Under the pieces are notes generated by a model. That model was given only the letters and a program-made list of their open reading frames with translations. It did no database searches and was not told the origin of the DNA. 64,000 nucleotides of DNA, taken from assembly GCF_000830005.1 (NCBI RefSeq), contig NZ_CP010407.1, forward strand, positions 7,762,001-7,826,000. Direction: 5' to 3'. The translations under genes and the position numbers were made by a program. Below are positions 8,332 through 16,558 of the stretch, in pieces. This DNA comes from Streptomyces vietnamensis (lineage in GTDB: Bacteria; Actinomycetota; Actinomycetes; Streptomycetales; Streptomycetaceae). Positions within the stretch are counted from its first letter, which is position 1, and every line of letters starts with the position of its first letter.

Positions 8332-9390
8332 ATGGCCATGCAGCCAGGCACACCCCCGACGGTGACCCCCTTCCTCCGTACAGCCGCCGCCTACGCATGG
8401 CGGCTGCTCGTCGTCGGCCTCCTCGTCCACGCCCTGTTCGCGGTGCTCGGGCGTTTCCACGAGATCGGCGTGGCCGTCTTCCTCGGCCTGGTGCTCACCG
8501 CGCTGCTCAGGCCCGTCGCCGACGTGGTCGCCCGGCTGCTGCCCCGCGCGGCGGCGGTCGCCCTCACCCTGATCGTCAGCATCGCGCTCGTCCTCGGAGT
8601 GCTCACGCTGGTCGGCGAGGCGGTCGCGGGGGAGCAGACCACGCTGGTGCGCGAGTTCCGGGAGGGCATCGGGCGGATCGAGCACTGGCTGCAGCGGCCG
8701 CCGTTCCGCCTCGACCCGGACACGCTCTCCGGCCTGCAGTCCAAGGTCGGCGACTACCTCTCCAGCCACCGGTCCGCCCTGCTCAGTACGGCGGTGAGCG
8801 GAGCCGGCCATGTCGTCGCCGTCTTCGCCACCCTGGTCCTCGGCCTGTTCTCCTCGGTGTTCTTCATCCACTCGGGCGACCGGCACTGGGCCTGGTTCCA
8901 GGAGCAGCTCCCGAGTTCGGTGCGCGACCGCGTCGCCATCGGCGGGCGCGCGGCCTGGAGCACCTTCACCGGCTACACCCACGGCATCATCCTGGTCGCC
9001 GCGACCAACGCGGTGCTCGTCGGCATCGCCCTCTGGGCCCTCGGCGTGCCGCTCGCGGTGCCGCTCGCCCTCCTCGAATTCCTCGCCGCCTTCATCCCGC
9101 TGGTCGGCTCGCCGATCGCCCTCGCGATCGCCACGGTCGTGGCGCTCGCCTCGAAGGGCCCGCTGGTGGCGGGGCTCGTCGTCGCCCTGATCGTGATCAT
9201 CGGCCAGATCGAGGGGCACCTGCTGCACCCGCTGGTCATGAGCTGGGCGGTGCGGCTCCACCCGCTGGTGGTGGCCATCTCGGTGGTCGCGGGCTCGATC
9301 GCCGCGGGTGTGGTGGGCGCGGTGGTGGCCGTGCCGCTGGTCTCGGTCGTCTGGTCGGTGTACACGGCGCTCCGCGAGGCGCGCGGCTGA
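8332..9390 (+). CDS. AI-2E family (PerM-like) membrane transporter
   Basis: A 352-residue polytopic membrane protein. Two N-terminal hydrophobic segments are followed by a third and fourth, then a long hydrophilic stretch (about residues 105-155, GEQTTLVREFREGIGR), and a C-terminal block of four hydrophobic segments containing FIPLVGSPIAL and GQIEGHLLHPLVM. This arrangement and the final motifs are characteristic of the AI-2E/PerM exporter family. The ATG at 8332 is preferred (a second ATG follows two codons later). Members move small signals or ions by proton-linked transport; the substrate here is unknown. The gene is transcribed alone. Confidence 0.8.
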   Translation: MAMQPGTPPTVTPFLRTAAAYAWRLLVVGLLVHALFAVLGRFHEIGVAVFLGLVLTALLRPVADVVARLLPRAAAVALTLIVSIALVLGVLTLVGEAVAGEQTTLVREFREGIGRIEHWLQRPPFRLDPDTLSGLQSKVGDYLSSHRSALLSTAVSGAGHVVAVFATLVLGLFSSVFFIHSGDRHWAWFQEQLPSSVRDRVAIGGRAAWSTFTGYTHGIILVAATNAVLVGIALWALGVPLAVPLALLEFLAAFIPLVGSPIALAIATVVALASKGPLVAGLVVALIVIIGQIEGHLLHPLVMSWAVRLHPLVVAISVVAGSIAAGVVGAVVAVPLVSVVWSVYTALREARG

Positions 9391-9444
9391 GCCACCCCGT
9401 GCGCGGGGTCTTGCGCCGGGCGGGCGGCCTCTCTACTCTCCCCG

Positions 9445-9475
9445 CCAATGGTTAGGAATATTTCCTAACCATTGG
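9445..9475. promoter_or_regulatory. 31-bp palindromic operator upstream of the GH8 gene
   Basis: Two perfect 14-bp arms, CCAATGGTTAGGAA and TTCCTAACCATTGG, separated by TAT. The palindrome ends 23 bp before the GH8 start codon, overlapping the expected promoter or 5' leader, so a repressor site is the natural reading. The inner TTAGGAA/TTCCTAA pattern is, from memory, like the operator of the chitosanase repressor CsnR of Streptomyces. Confidence 0.75.
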
Positions 9476-9498
9476 CCATGGAGGGAAAGGGAGTTGAC

Positions 9499-11148
9499 AT
9501 GCGTCGACGAAGCGTCTCGCTTCTCGGGCTCGCGGGTCTGCTGGCGTTGCCCCTGACGGTCCTGCCGCAGGCACAGGCCGCCGACGGCCTGGTGTCCGGA
9601 GGGAAGCCGGTGACGGCCTCGTCCGTGGAGACCTCGGCCTTCGGGCCCGGCCTCGCGGTGGACGGCAGCACGGCCACCCGCTGGGCGAGCCTGGAAGGGG
9701 CCGACCCGCAGTGGATACGGATCGACCTCGGGGCCGACCACACGATCTCCCGGGTGAAGCTCAACTGGGAGGCCGCGTACGGCAAGGCGTACCGCATCCA
9801 GACCTCCGCCGACGGGACGACCTGGACCGACGTCTACTCCACCACCGCAGGCGACGGCGCCACCGACGACCTCACGGTCTCGGGCAGCGGCCGCTACGTC
9901 CGCATGTACGGCACGGGCCGCGGCACGCCGTACGGCTACTCCCTCTGGGAGTTCGAGGTGTACGGCGCACCCACCGGCACCGGCGGGGGCGGCAGCGGAC
10001 CGGCCGTCCCCTTCGGCAGCCACCTCAAGCCCTACGCCGCCGGCATCCTCAAGCCCACCGGCACGCAGTCCGCGCTCGACCAGAAGGTCGTCGACTACTA
10101 CAACAGGTGGAAGGCCGCCTTCGTCCGGCAGAACTGCGGCAACGGCTGGTACCAGATCATCTCGCCCGACGCCGACCACCCGTACGTCGCCGAGGCGCAG
10201 GGCTACGGCATGGTCGTCACCGCCACCATGGCGGGCGCCGACCCGGACGCCAAGAAGATCTTCGACGGTCTCGTCAAGTGGAAGATCGACCACCCGTCCT
10301 CGGTCAACCCGAACCTCCTCGCCGCCGAACAGGACACCGCCTGCAAGAGCGTCAACGGAGGCGACGGCGCCACCGACGGCGACATGGACGTCGCCTACGG
10401 CCTGCTCCTCGCCGACAAGCAGTGGGGCAGCAGCGGCACGTACAACTACAAGGACCTCGCGCTCAAGCACATCGCCGCCATCAAGAAGGACGAGGTCAAC
10501 CCCACGACCAAGCTCCTGAAGCTGGGCGACTGGAGCAGCTCGGGCGACCAGTACTACTACATCACCCGTACGTCGGACTGGATGGCCGACCACTTCCGCG
10601 CCTTCCGCGCGGCCTCGGGCGACACCACCTGGGACGCCGTGCGCAGCGCCCACCAGACGCAGATCTCCCGCCTCCAGTCCACCTACGCCTCCGGCACCGG
10701 ACTCCTGCCCGACTTCGTCGTCGACACGAACACCACGCCCAAACCCGCCCCCGGACAGGTCCTTGAGGACCCCAACGACGGCTCGTACTGGTGGAACGCC
10801 TGCCGTACGCCGTGGCGGATCGGCGACGACGCCGTGACCAGCGGCGACACCACGTCCCTCGCCGCCGCCCGGAAGGTCAACGGCTGGATCAAGACGAAGA
10901 CCGGCGGCGACCCGAACAGGATCGCCGTCGGCTACAAGCTCAACGGCACCCAGATCTCCTCCGGCAGCGAGGCCGCCTTCTTCGCCCCGTTCGCGGTGGC
11001 CGCGATGACCGACCCGGGCAGCCAGGCCTGGCTGGACGCCCTGTGGAACAAGATGCTGGCGACCCCGGTCGACACGAGCAGCTACTTCTCGGCCAGCATC
11101 CAGCTCCAGGTGATGATCACGGCCTCAGGCAACCACTGGGTCCCGTAG
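9499..11148 (+). CDS. Secreted GH8 glycoside hydrolase with N-terminal F5/8-type carbohydrate-binding domain
   Basis: A 549-residue secreted polysaccharidase. Residues 1-27 form a signal peptide cut after AQA. Residues ~30-157 are a discoidin/CBM32-like domain (ASSVET, DGSTATRWAS, IRIDLG, WEFEVYG). A Gly-rich linker (158-168) follows, then a GH8 domain to the end. GH8 hallmarks are AEAQGYGM with the general acid Glu232 and ATDGDMDVAYGLLLA with catalytic Asp in 293-297. GH8 enzymes cleave beta-1,4 glucans, chitosan or xylan; the CsnR-like operator in front favours chitosan, but this is inference. ATG 9499 follows a purine-rich ribosome site (GGGAAAGGGAG). The 3' end overlaps the convergent monooxygenase gene by 24 bp. 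Confidence 0.85.
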   Translation: MRRRSVSLLGLAGLLALPLTVLPQAQAADGLVSGGKPVTASSVETSAFGPGLAVDGSTATRWASLEGADPQWIRIDLGADHTISRVKLNWEAAYGKAYRIQTSADGTTWTDVYSTTAGDGATDDLTVSGSGRYVRMYGTGRGTPYGYSLWEFEVYGAPTGTGGGGSGPAVPFGSHLKPYAAGILKPTGTQSALDQKVVDYYNRWKAAFVRQNCGNGWYQIISPDADHPYVAEAQGYGMVVTATMAGADPDAKKIFDGLVKWKIDHPSSVNPNLLAAEQDTACKSVNGGDGATDGDMDVAYGLLLADKQWGSSGTYNYKDLALKHIAAIKKDEVNPTTKLLKLGDWSSSGDQYYYITRTSDWMADHFRAFRAASGDTTWDAVRSAHQTQISRLQSTYASGTGLLPDFVVDTNTTPKPAPGQVLEDPNDGSYWWNACRTPWRIGDDAVTSGDTTSLAAARKVNGWIKTKTGGDPNRIAVGYKLNGTQISSGSEAAFFAPFAVAAMTDPGSQAWLDALWNKMLATPVDTSSYFSASIQLQVMITASGNHWVP

Positions 11149-12900
11149 CGGGGTGTCCCGCCGCACGGACAGGGCCCTGAGATACGCACTCAGGGCGGCG
11201 GCGGTACCCGCGAGCGGGAAACGGGCGCCGAGCTGCCCGTCGGGACGGACGACGAAACCGGTCGCGCCGTCGGGGAGGTAGAGGCGCCCGAACTCCCCGG
11301 CGGCGTCACGGTAGACGGGCACGAACGGAACCGCGGGCGCGGCGGCCCCTGCTCCCGCCCCGGCGGCCGCGTCGGCAGCCGTGCCCACGCCGGGGCCCTC
11401 GTCCCCGCCGGGGCCCTCGCCCCCGCCGACGGTCTCGTCCCCGCCGGCCGTCTCGTCCGCGTCGGCCGCCAGGATCGCGACGGCCGGCAGGCCGCCGACC
11501 GCCCGCGCCGCCGCGGCGGCCCCGGCCAGTTCGGCCCCGTTCGACCCGTACAGCAGCACCATGTGCCCCGGGCGCCCCCGCAACACGTCGAGAAGCCGCA
11601 GCGGATAGGCGGCGATCGGCGTGGTCAGACCCGCGCAGTCCGGGGCCCGGTCGCCCGGCTGGGGCGCGCGCTCCGGACCGTACGGAGCCGCCGAGAGCGG
11701 ACCGCCCCGGTAGTTCACGAGCAGTTGCGCCTCGCGCAGGAGCAGCGTCCGCCGGTCCTCGGGGTCGGCGTCGATCCCCCGCACGGCGTGCCGCACGGTC
11801 CGGCCGACGACCTCCTCGCCGACCGGACGGCGCTCGGCGTCGTACGTGTCGAGCAGCGCGGGCCCCGCCTCGCCCCGCACCACGAGCGCGAGCTTCCAGG
11901 CCAGGTTGCAGGCGTCCTGCACACCCGTGTTCATGCCCTGGGCGCCGGTGGGCGGATGGATGTGCGCCGCGTCGCCCGCCACGAAGACCCGACCCCGGCC
12001 GTAGTGGTCGACGATGCGGTGGCTGATGCGGAAGACCGACGACCAGCGCAGTCCCGAAAGCCGCGCCGGGCGCGGCGCGAGACGGTCGACGACGGCCTGG
12101 AGGTCGGCGAGCCCGGGCACCCGGCCGCTCTGCGGGCCGTGCGCCACCCCGTCCGGCGCGGCCGCGCCCCGGGCCGCGGAGAACCCCGCCGGGAGCTTCA
12201 TCGACATCCGGTAGCGCCCCGCCCCCGGCAGCGGGATGCACACCAGCACGTCGCCCGTGGAACCGTCGGCCGCCCGCCGACCGGAACGGATGCCGTAACC
12301 ATGGGGCAGGTCCCAGTCGGCCACGACGTCGCCGAGCATGTACTCCTCCTGGAACGCGCCGCCCTCGTACGACAGACCCAGCGTCTTCCGGACGACGCTG
12401 TGCGCGCCGTCGCAGCCGATCAGGTACGGGACCCGCAGCTCCTCGTCGGCGCCGGACGCCGTGCGCAGCCGCGCGGTGACCCCGTCCCGGTCCTGGGTGA
12501 ACGACACCAGTTCCGTACCGCGTTCGACCACCGTCCCCAGGCGGGCGACGTACTGTTCGAGGAGCCGCTCCGTCTCGTACTGCGGCAGCGCGGCGAAGCC
12601 GTACGGCACCTCGGGAGGCATCGCGAGCTCGATGCGGCCCTCCTCGCGGCCGTCGACGTAGGTCAACTGGCCGCGCAGCGGCACGGCGGCCTCCAGGACG
12701 GCCCGGACCAGGCCCATCCGGTCCCAGAGCTCCAGGGTGCGCGGCTGGATCCCGACGGCCTTGGCGTACGGGAGCCGGGCGGGCAGCCGGTCGACGAGCC
12801 GGCAGTGCACGCCGTGCCGGCGCAGCTCGGCGGCCGCGCTCAGGCCGACCGGGCCCGCGCCCACGATCAGGACGTCGGTGGTGGTGGTCCGGTGCGCCAC
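11125..12900 (-). CDS. FAD-dependent aromatic monooxygenase (UbiH/PheA-type)
   Basis: A 591-residue class A flavoprotein hydroxylase. It shows the dinucleotide motif GAGPVGLSAAAEL near the start, the FAD/NADPH motif GCDGAHSVVRK, and GDAAHIHPPTGAQGMN for FAD ribityl binding. The C-terminal third is thioredoxin-like, as in phenol and polyketide hydroxylases. Within it sits an insertion of about 45 residues made of repeating GGDE/GGGE/AAGAGAG, a low-complexity acidic loop. The GTG at 12900 follows GGGAGG and places the Rossmann motif about 12 residues in. No partner genes are adjacent, so the substrate cannot be inferred. Confidence 0.82.
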   Translation of the reverse strand: MAHRTTTTDVLIVGAGPVGLSAAAELRRHGVHCRLVDRLPARLPYAKAVGIQPRTLELWDRMGLVRAVLEAAVPLRGQLTYVDGREEGRIELAMPPEVPYGFAALPQYETERLLEQYVARLGTVVERGTELVSFTQDRDGVTARLRTASGADEELRVPYLIGCDGAHSVVRKTLGLSYEGGAFQEEYMLGDVVADWDLPHGYGIRSGRRAADGSTGDVLVCIPLPGAGRYRMSMKLPAGFSAARGAAAPDGVAHGPQSGRVPGLADLQAVVDRLAPRPARLSGLRWSSVFRISHRIVDHYGRGRVFVAGDAAHIHPPTGAQGMNTGVQDACNLAWKLALVVRGEAGPALLDTYDAERRPVGEEVVGRTVRHAVRGIDADPEDRRTLLLREAQLLVNYRGGPLSAAPYGPERAPQPGDRAPDCAGLTTPIAAYPLRLLDVLRGRPGHMVLLYGSNGAELAGAAAAARAVGGLPAVAILAADADETAGGDETVGGGEGPGGDEGPGVGTAADAAAGAGAGAAAPAVPFVPVYRDAAGEFGRLYLPDGATGFVVRPDGQLGARFPLAGTAAALSAYLRALSVRRDTPLRDPVVA

Positions 12901-13083
12901 GCGTGCCTCCCTAGGGCCTGTCGGATTCCCGTACGCCATCGTCACCCGGGCCCGCGGGGTCGGCGAGCGGTACGGCCATCCGGCCCCGGGCCGACCGGCG
13001 GACGGTACGGCCGTCCGGGCCGGTACCGTCGCGGCCACGCTCGAACCGATCGCTCCCGCCGAGGACACCGGGGAGCGCGCCGG

Positions 13084-13196
13084 ATGATCGCGGAACTCCT
13101 CCCGGACGCCGTCGCCTCCGCCTGGCGGACCACTTCACCGGACGCCGGCTGGTGCGCGAAGGACCGGTGCCCACCGCGATCGTCCTGCCCCGGTAG
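13084..13196 (+). pseudogene. Relic of a Svp-type 4'-phosphopantetheinyl transferase
   Basis: The ATG at 13084 begins MIAELLP, the usual opening of Streptomyces Svp-type phosphopantetheinyl transferases. About a dozen codons later, in another frame, 13122-13196 reads ADHFTGRRLVREG then TAIVLPR and a TAG stop, which matches the C-terminus of the same enzymes (FTGRWLV...G...VTAIAVP in Svp). The whole catalytic middle, roughly 190 residues, is missing. This is best read as an internal deletion that left only the two ends. It is non-functional. Confidence 0.65.
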
Positions 13197-13270
13197 CCGC
13201 CGCGAAGGGGTACCGTGCCGGGGCCCGCCCCGCCGGGGTGCGGCCACGGCCACGAGAGGACGAGAACCCG

Positions 13271-13762
13271 ATGGCGCAGGAGCACGCGGAGCACACCCCG
13301 GTCACGATCGTCGCGCACCCGGTGGGGCATGTCGTCGGCGGTCGGGGCGAGGTGCGGGACGACGAGTGGGGGGACGTCGAGTCGGTCGTCCGCCTCGACG
13401 CGGAGGCCTTCGGCCCCGAGGCGCTGGCCGGTCTGGACGCCTTCTCGCACCTGGAGATCGTCTACCACTTCGACCGGGTGAGCCCCGACGCCGTCGAGAC
13501 CGGCGCCCGGCACCCGCGCGGCAACGAGGAGTGGCCGCTGGTCGGGATCTTCGCCCAGCGCGGCAAGAACCGCCCCAACCGCCTCGGCGTCTCCCGCTGC
13601 CGCCTGATCCGTACGGAAGGACTCGACCTCCACGTCCGGGGCCTGGACGCGGTCGACGGCACTCCGGTCCTCGACATCAAGCCGTACATGACGGAGTTCG
13701 GCCCCCAGGGACCGACCACGCAGCCCGCCTGGGCCGACGAGATCATGCGCCACTACTACTGA
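13271..13762 (+). CDS. TrmO-like tRNA t6A37 methyltransferase (TsaA/YaeB/VirR family)
   Basis: A 163-residue beta-barrel protein of the TsaA/TrmO family, which uses S-adenosylmethionine to methylate N6-threonylcarbamoyladenosine 37 of tRNA. Family hallmarks are visible: the GFSHLEI-like stretch LDAFSHLEIVYHF, the RHPRGN segment, the strongly conserved KNRPNRLGVSRCRL, and LDIKPYM near the end. The ATG at 13271 is the internal Met after an Arg-rich upstream frame. Its length is normal. It is followed by the two-component system 58 bp downstream and could share a transcript, without a clear functional link. Confidence 0.8.
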   Translation: MAQEHAEHTPVTIVAHPVGHVVGGRGEVRDDEWGDVESVVRLDAEAFGPEALAGLDAFSHLEIVYHFDRVSPDAVETGARHPRGNEEWPLVGIFAQRGKNRPNRLGVSRCRLIRTEGLDLHVRGLDAVDGTPVLDIKPYMTEFGPQGPTTQPAWADEIMRHYY

Positions 13763-13820
13763 CCCGGGGCCCGGCACTCGGTGGTGAACCGGCGTACGGA
13801 ACCCGAACTAGGGTTGCCCC

Positions 13821-14498
13821 GTGCGTGTACTGCTGGTGGAAGACGACGAGCCGGTCGCGGAGTCCCTGCGGCGCGGGCTGCTGCGCTACGGGTTCGAGGT
13901 GGAGTGGGTCACCACGGGGACGGCGGGGCTCGCCGTCACCACCCCGTACGACCTGGTCCTGCTCGACCTCGGCCTGCCCGACACCGACGGGCTCGACGTC
14001 TGCCGGGCGCTGCGGCGGCGCGGTGACGTGCCGATCATCGTGATCAGCGCCCGCAGCGACGAGACCGACCGGGTCGTCGGCCTGGAGATCGGCGCCGACG
14101 ACTACGTCTCCAAGCCCTTCGGGGTCCGCGAGGTCATCGCCCGGATCCGGGCCGTGATGCGCCGCGTCCGGCCGGCGGACCAGCCCACGGGACCCCAGCG
14201 GTACGGTGCCCGGCTGAGCGTCGACCGCAAGGCGGCGCGGGTGTGGCTGGACGACGCCGAAGTGGCGCTCACGCCCAAGGAGTACGACCTGCTCGCGTTC
14301 CTCACGGAGGAGCCGGGCGCCCTGATGTCCCGCGAGCAGATCATGGAAGCCGTCTGGGACGCCAACTGGTTCGGCCCGACCAAGACCCTCGACGTCCACG
14401 TGGCGGCGCTGCGGCGCAAGCTCGCCGGGGCCGTGACCGTCGAGGCGGTCCGCGGCGTGGGCTTCCGCCTGGTCGTGGAGTCCGTGGGCCGCCCGTGA
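13821..14498 (+). CDS. OmpR-family response regulator
   Basis: A 225-residue two-component regulator. The receiver domain (1-120) has the acidic pair EDDE at 7-10, the phosphoacceptor Asp in LVLLDLGLPD and the Lys of YVSKPFG. The C-terminal winged helix (about 130-222) shows LTPKEYDLLAFL, SREQIMEAVW and LDVHVAALRRKL, typical of OmpR/PhoB. GTG start at 13821. The stop overlaps the start of the partner kinase (GTGA), so the two are translated together. The overall sequence resembles the CutR/AfsQ1 group; the signal is unknown. Confidence 0.9.
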   Translation: MRVLLVEDDEPVAESLRRGLLRYGFEVEWVTTGTAGLAVTTPYDLVLLDLGLPDTDGLDVCRALRRRGDVPIIVISARSDETDRVVGLEIGADDYVSKPFGVREVIARIRAVMRRVRPADQPTGPQRYGARLSVDRKAARVWLDDAEVALTPKEYDLLAFLTEEPGALMSREQIMEAVWDANWFGPTKTLDVHVAALRRKLAGAVTVEAVRGVGFRLVVESVGRP

Positions 14499-15931
14499 TC
14501 AGACGGCTCATCGTCAGCTACGTGCTCCTGGTGGCGGTGGCGCTCGCCGCCTTCACGGTGCCGGTCGCGTTCACGCTCACCGCCCAACTGCGCGGCGACA
14601 CCGAGGAGTCCGTACGCCGCGAGGCCACCACGATGGCGCTGCTCCTCGGGGACGGCGACGCCCCCGCCCGGCAGGCCCTCGCCCGGATGGCCGGGGCGTA
14701 CGCGGACGAGACGCCCGGGACCGTGGAGGTGGTGGCCGCCGACGGCCGGAGCGCCATGGAGCCGCTGCCCCTGCCGGAGCACCCGGACGACCCGGCGTTC
14801 GGCGCGGCGCTCGCGCGCGGCAGGACCACCGTGGACTGGGGGTCCCGGCTCGTCTGGGGACCCGAACTGGTCGTCACCGTACCCGTGTACGCGCCCCGCG
14901 AGGCGGGGGAGCCGGAGCGGATCGTCGGCGCCGTGCGCATCCGGTACGCCACCGCCGACCTGAGCGACCGGCTGTGGCGGATCTGGGGCTTCCGGGCGAT
15001 CCTCGCGATCGGCGTGCTCGCGGTCGCCGCCGGACTCGGCGCGATCGTCGCCCGGCTGCTCACCAAGCCGCTGCGCCAGCTCAACGATATGGCCAGCCGG
15101 TTCGGCGACGGCGACCTCACCGCCCGCTCGCCGGTCACGGGACCGCAGGAGACGCAGACCCTGGCCCGCACCCTCAACCAGGGCGCCGAACGCCTCGACA
15201 CCCTCGTCGCCTCGCAGCGCATCTTCGTCGCGGACGCCTCGCACCAGCTGCGGACCCCGCTGACGGCACTGCGCCTCTCGCTCGACAACATCGCGGACGG
15301 CGTCGACGACGAGTTCGTCCGCGAGGACGTCGACCAGGCCACCGCCGAGGTCGTACGGATGAGCCGTCTGGTCAGCGGGCTGCTCGTGCTCGCCCGCGCC
15401 GAGGCCAAGGTGTCCGCGCCCGAACCGCTGGCGCTGCGCGAGCTGGTCGAGGAGCGGCTGAAGGTCTGGCGCCCCGCCGCCGACGAACGCGGGGTGACCA
15501 TCGTCCTCACCGGCGACGCCGAGGACCTGCCCCGGGTCCTCGCCGGGCCCGGCAACCTCGACCAGGTCCTCGACAACGTGCTCTCCAACGCCCTCGAGGT
15601 CTCCCCGGACCGGGGGACGATCACCGTACGGATGGAGGCGGGCGGCCCGGAGGAGGCGGTCCTGGAGGTCCTCGACCAGGGCCCCGGCATGTCCGCCGCC
15701 GAACAGGCCCGCGCCTTCGACCGGTTCTGGCGCGGCCAGGGACTGACCGGGCGCTCGGGCTCCGGCCTCGGGCTCGCCATCGTCAAGCAGCTGGTCACGG
15801 ACGACGGCGGGGCGGTGGCCCTGCGGGACGCGCCCGGCGGCGGACTGTGCGTACGGATCGTGCTGCGGACCGCGGCCGAAGGACCCCGCTGGATCAGCCC
15901 TCGGCCGGGAGCACCGAGGAGTGGTGGTTGA
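14495..15931 (+). CDS. Sensor histidine kinase, partner of the OmpR-type regulator
   Basis: A 478-residue membrane kinase. It has an N-terminal transmembrane helix (LIVSYVLLVAVALAAF), an extracytoplasmic region of about 130 residues, a second helix (FRAILAIGVLAVAAGLGAI), a HAMP segment with RLLTKPLRQLN, the H-box ADASHQLRTPLTALR with the phosphoacceptor His, the N-box DNVLSNALE, and G-boxes DQGPGM and SGSGLGLAI. GTG 14495 overlaps the regulator's stop. The last 38 bp overlap the 3' end of the convergent SnoaL-like gene, so the two messages are complementary at their ends. Confidence 0.9.
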   Translation: MIRRLIVSYVLLVAVALAAFTVPVAFTLTAQLRGDTEESVRREATTMALLLGDGDAPARQALARMAGAYADETPGTVEVVAADGRSAMEPLPLPEHPDDPAFGAALARGRTTVDWGSRLVWGPELVVTVPVYAPREAGEPERIVGAVRIRYATADLSDRLWRIWGFRAILAIGVLAVAAGLGAIVARLLTKPLRQLNDMASRFGDGDLTARSPVTGPQETQTLARTLNQGAERLDTLVASQRIFVADASHQLRTPLTALRLSLDNIADGVDDEFVREDVDQATAEVVRMSRLVSGLLVLARAEAKVSAPEPLALRELVEERLKVWRPAADERGVTIVLTGDAEDLPRVLAGPGNLDQVLDNVLSNALEVSPDRGTITVRMEAGGPEEAVLEVLDQGPGMSAAEQARAFDRFWRGQGLTGRSGSGLGLAIVKQLVTDDGGAVALRDAPGGGLCVRIVLRTAAEGPRWISPRPGAPRSGG

Positions 15932-16430
15932 CGATCAGCCACCTGCCGTCGCGCTTCTCGTACACGTAGGTGTAGCGCGCGTCGACCGGCTTGGTGACAC
16001 CGGTCTTCGGGTCGGTGAGGTGGAAGCGGTAGAGACCGGCGTCGATCGCCGAGTCGGAGTCCAGGACGTCGATCTCCGTACGGATCTTCTCGCCCCTCGG
16101 CTTCTTCTGCAGGAAGTGCGCGAAGTAGTCGGCTATCCCCGCGTGGTCGGTGCGTATCCGCGGGGAGGCCGTCGGCAGCAGGACGGCGTCCTCGGCGTAC
16201 AGGTCGGTGACCCGCTCCGGGTCGCCGGAGCGCAGCGCCGCGTTCCACCGGTCGAACAGGCCGGCGATCTCCCGCTCGGAGACCTTGGCCCGCCGGTTCT
16301 CGCCGGCCTTGACCTGCCGGTGGCCCTTCTCGTCGGCCTGTGCCACGCCGACCCCGGCGACGAGGGTGCCGAGGGCTGCCACGGCGAGACCGCCGGCGAG
16401 GACGGAGCGGTTACGGGACGTGCGCTTCAT
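15894..16430 (-). CDS. Exported SnoaL/NTF2-like protein (SgcJ/EcaC type)
   Basis: A 178-residue protein with a Sec signal peptide (KRTSRNRS, then a hydrophobic core, cleavage after AQA near residue 32) and a cone-shaped NTF2/SnoaL-like fold: REIAGLFDRWNAALRSGDPERVTDLYAEDAVLLP and the C-terminal RDGRWLIVNHHSS are diagnostic of the SgcJ/EcaC oxidoreductase-like group. Members bind small hydrophobic ligands and few have proven activity. The ATG at 16430 has GGAG in front. It is convergent with the histidine kinase and transcribed alone. Confidence 0.78.
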   Translation of the reverse strand: MKRTSRNRSVLAGGLAVAALGTLVAGVGVAQADEKGHRQVKAGENRRAKVSEREIAGLFDRWNAALRSGDPERVTDLYAEDAVLLPTASPRIRTDHAGIADYFAHFLQKKPRGEKIRTEIDVLDSDSAIDAGLYRFHLTDPKTGVTKPVDARYTYVYEKRDGRWLIVNHHSSVLPAEG

Positions 16431-16558
16431 CAGAGCTCCTGCTGCGAGTGAACGTGCCCCGAACGCCGGTGCGTTCGGGTGCTGCCACTCTCGCCGCGCG
16501 CGATGCAGCACCCGTACAGCGGACGTCAAGCGCCCGGCCAAGACTCGGGAAAGACGCC

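Noticed and set aside
13238..13270. Earlier ATG for the TrmO-like gene at 13238
   Set aside because: Adds an Arg-rich tail without counterpart in the family; ATG 13271 gives the expected N-terminus.
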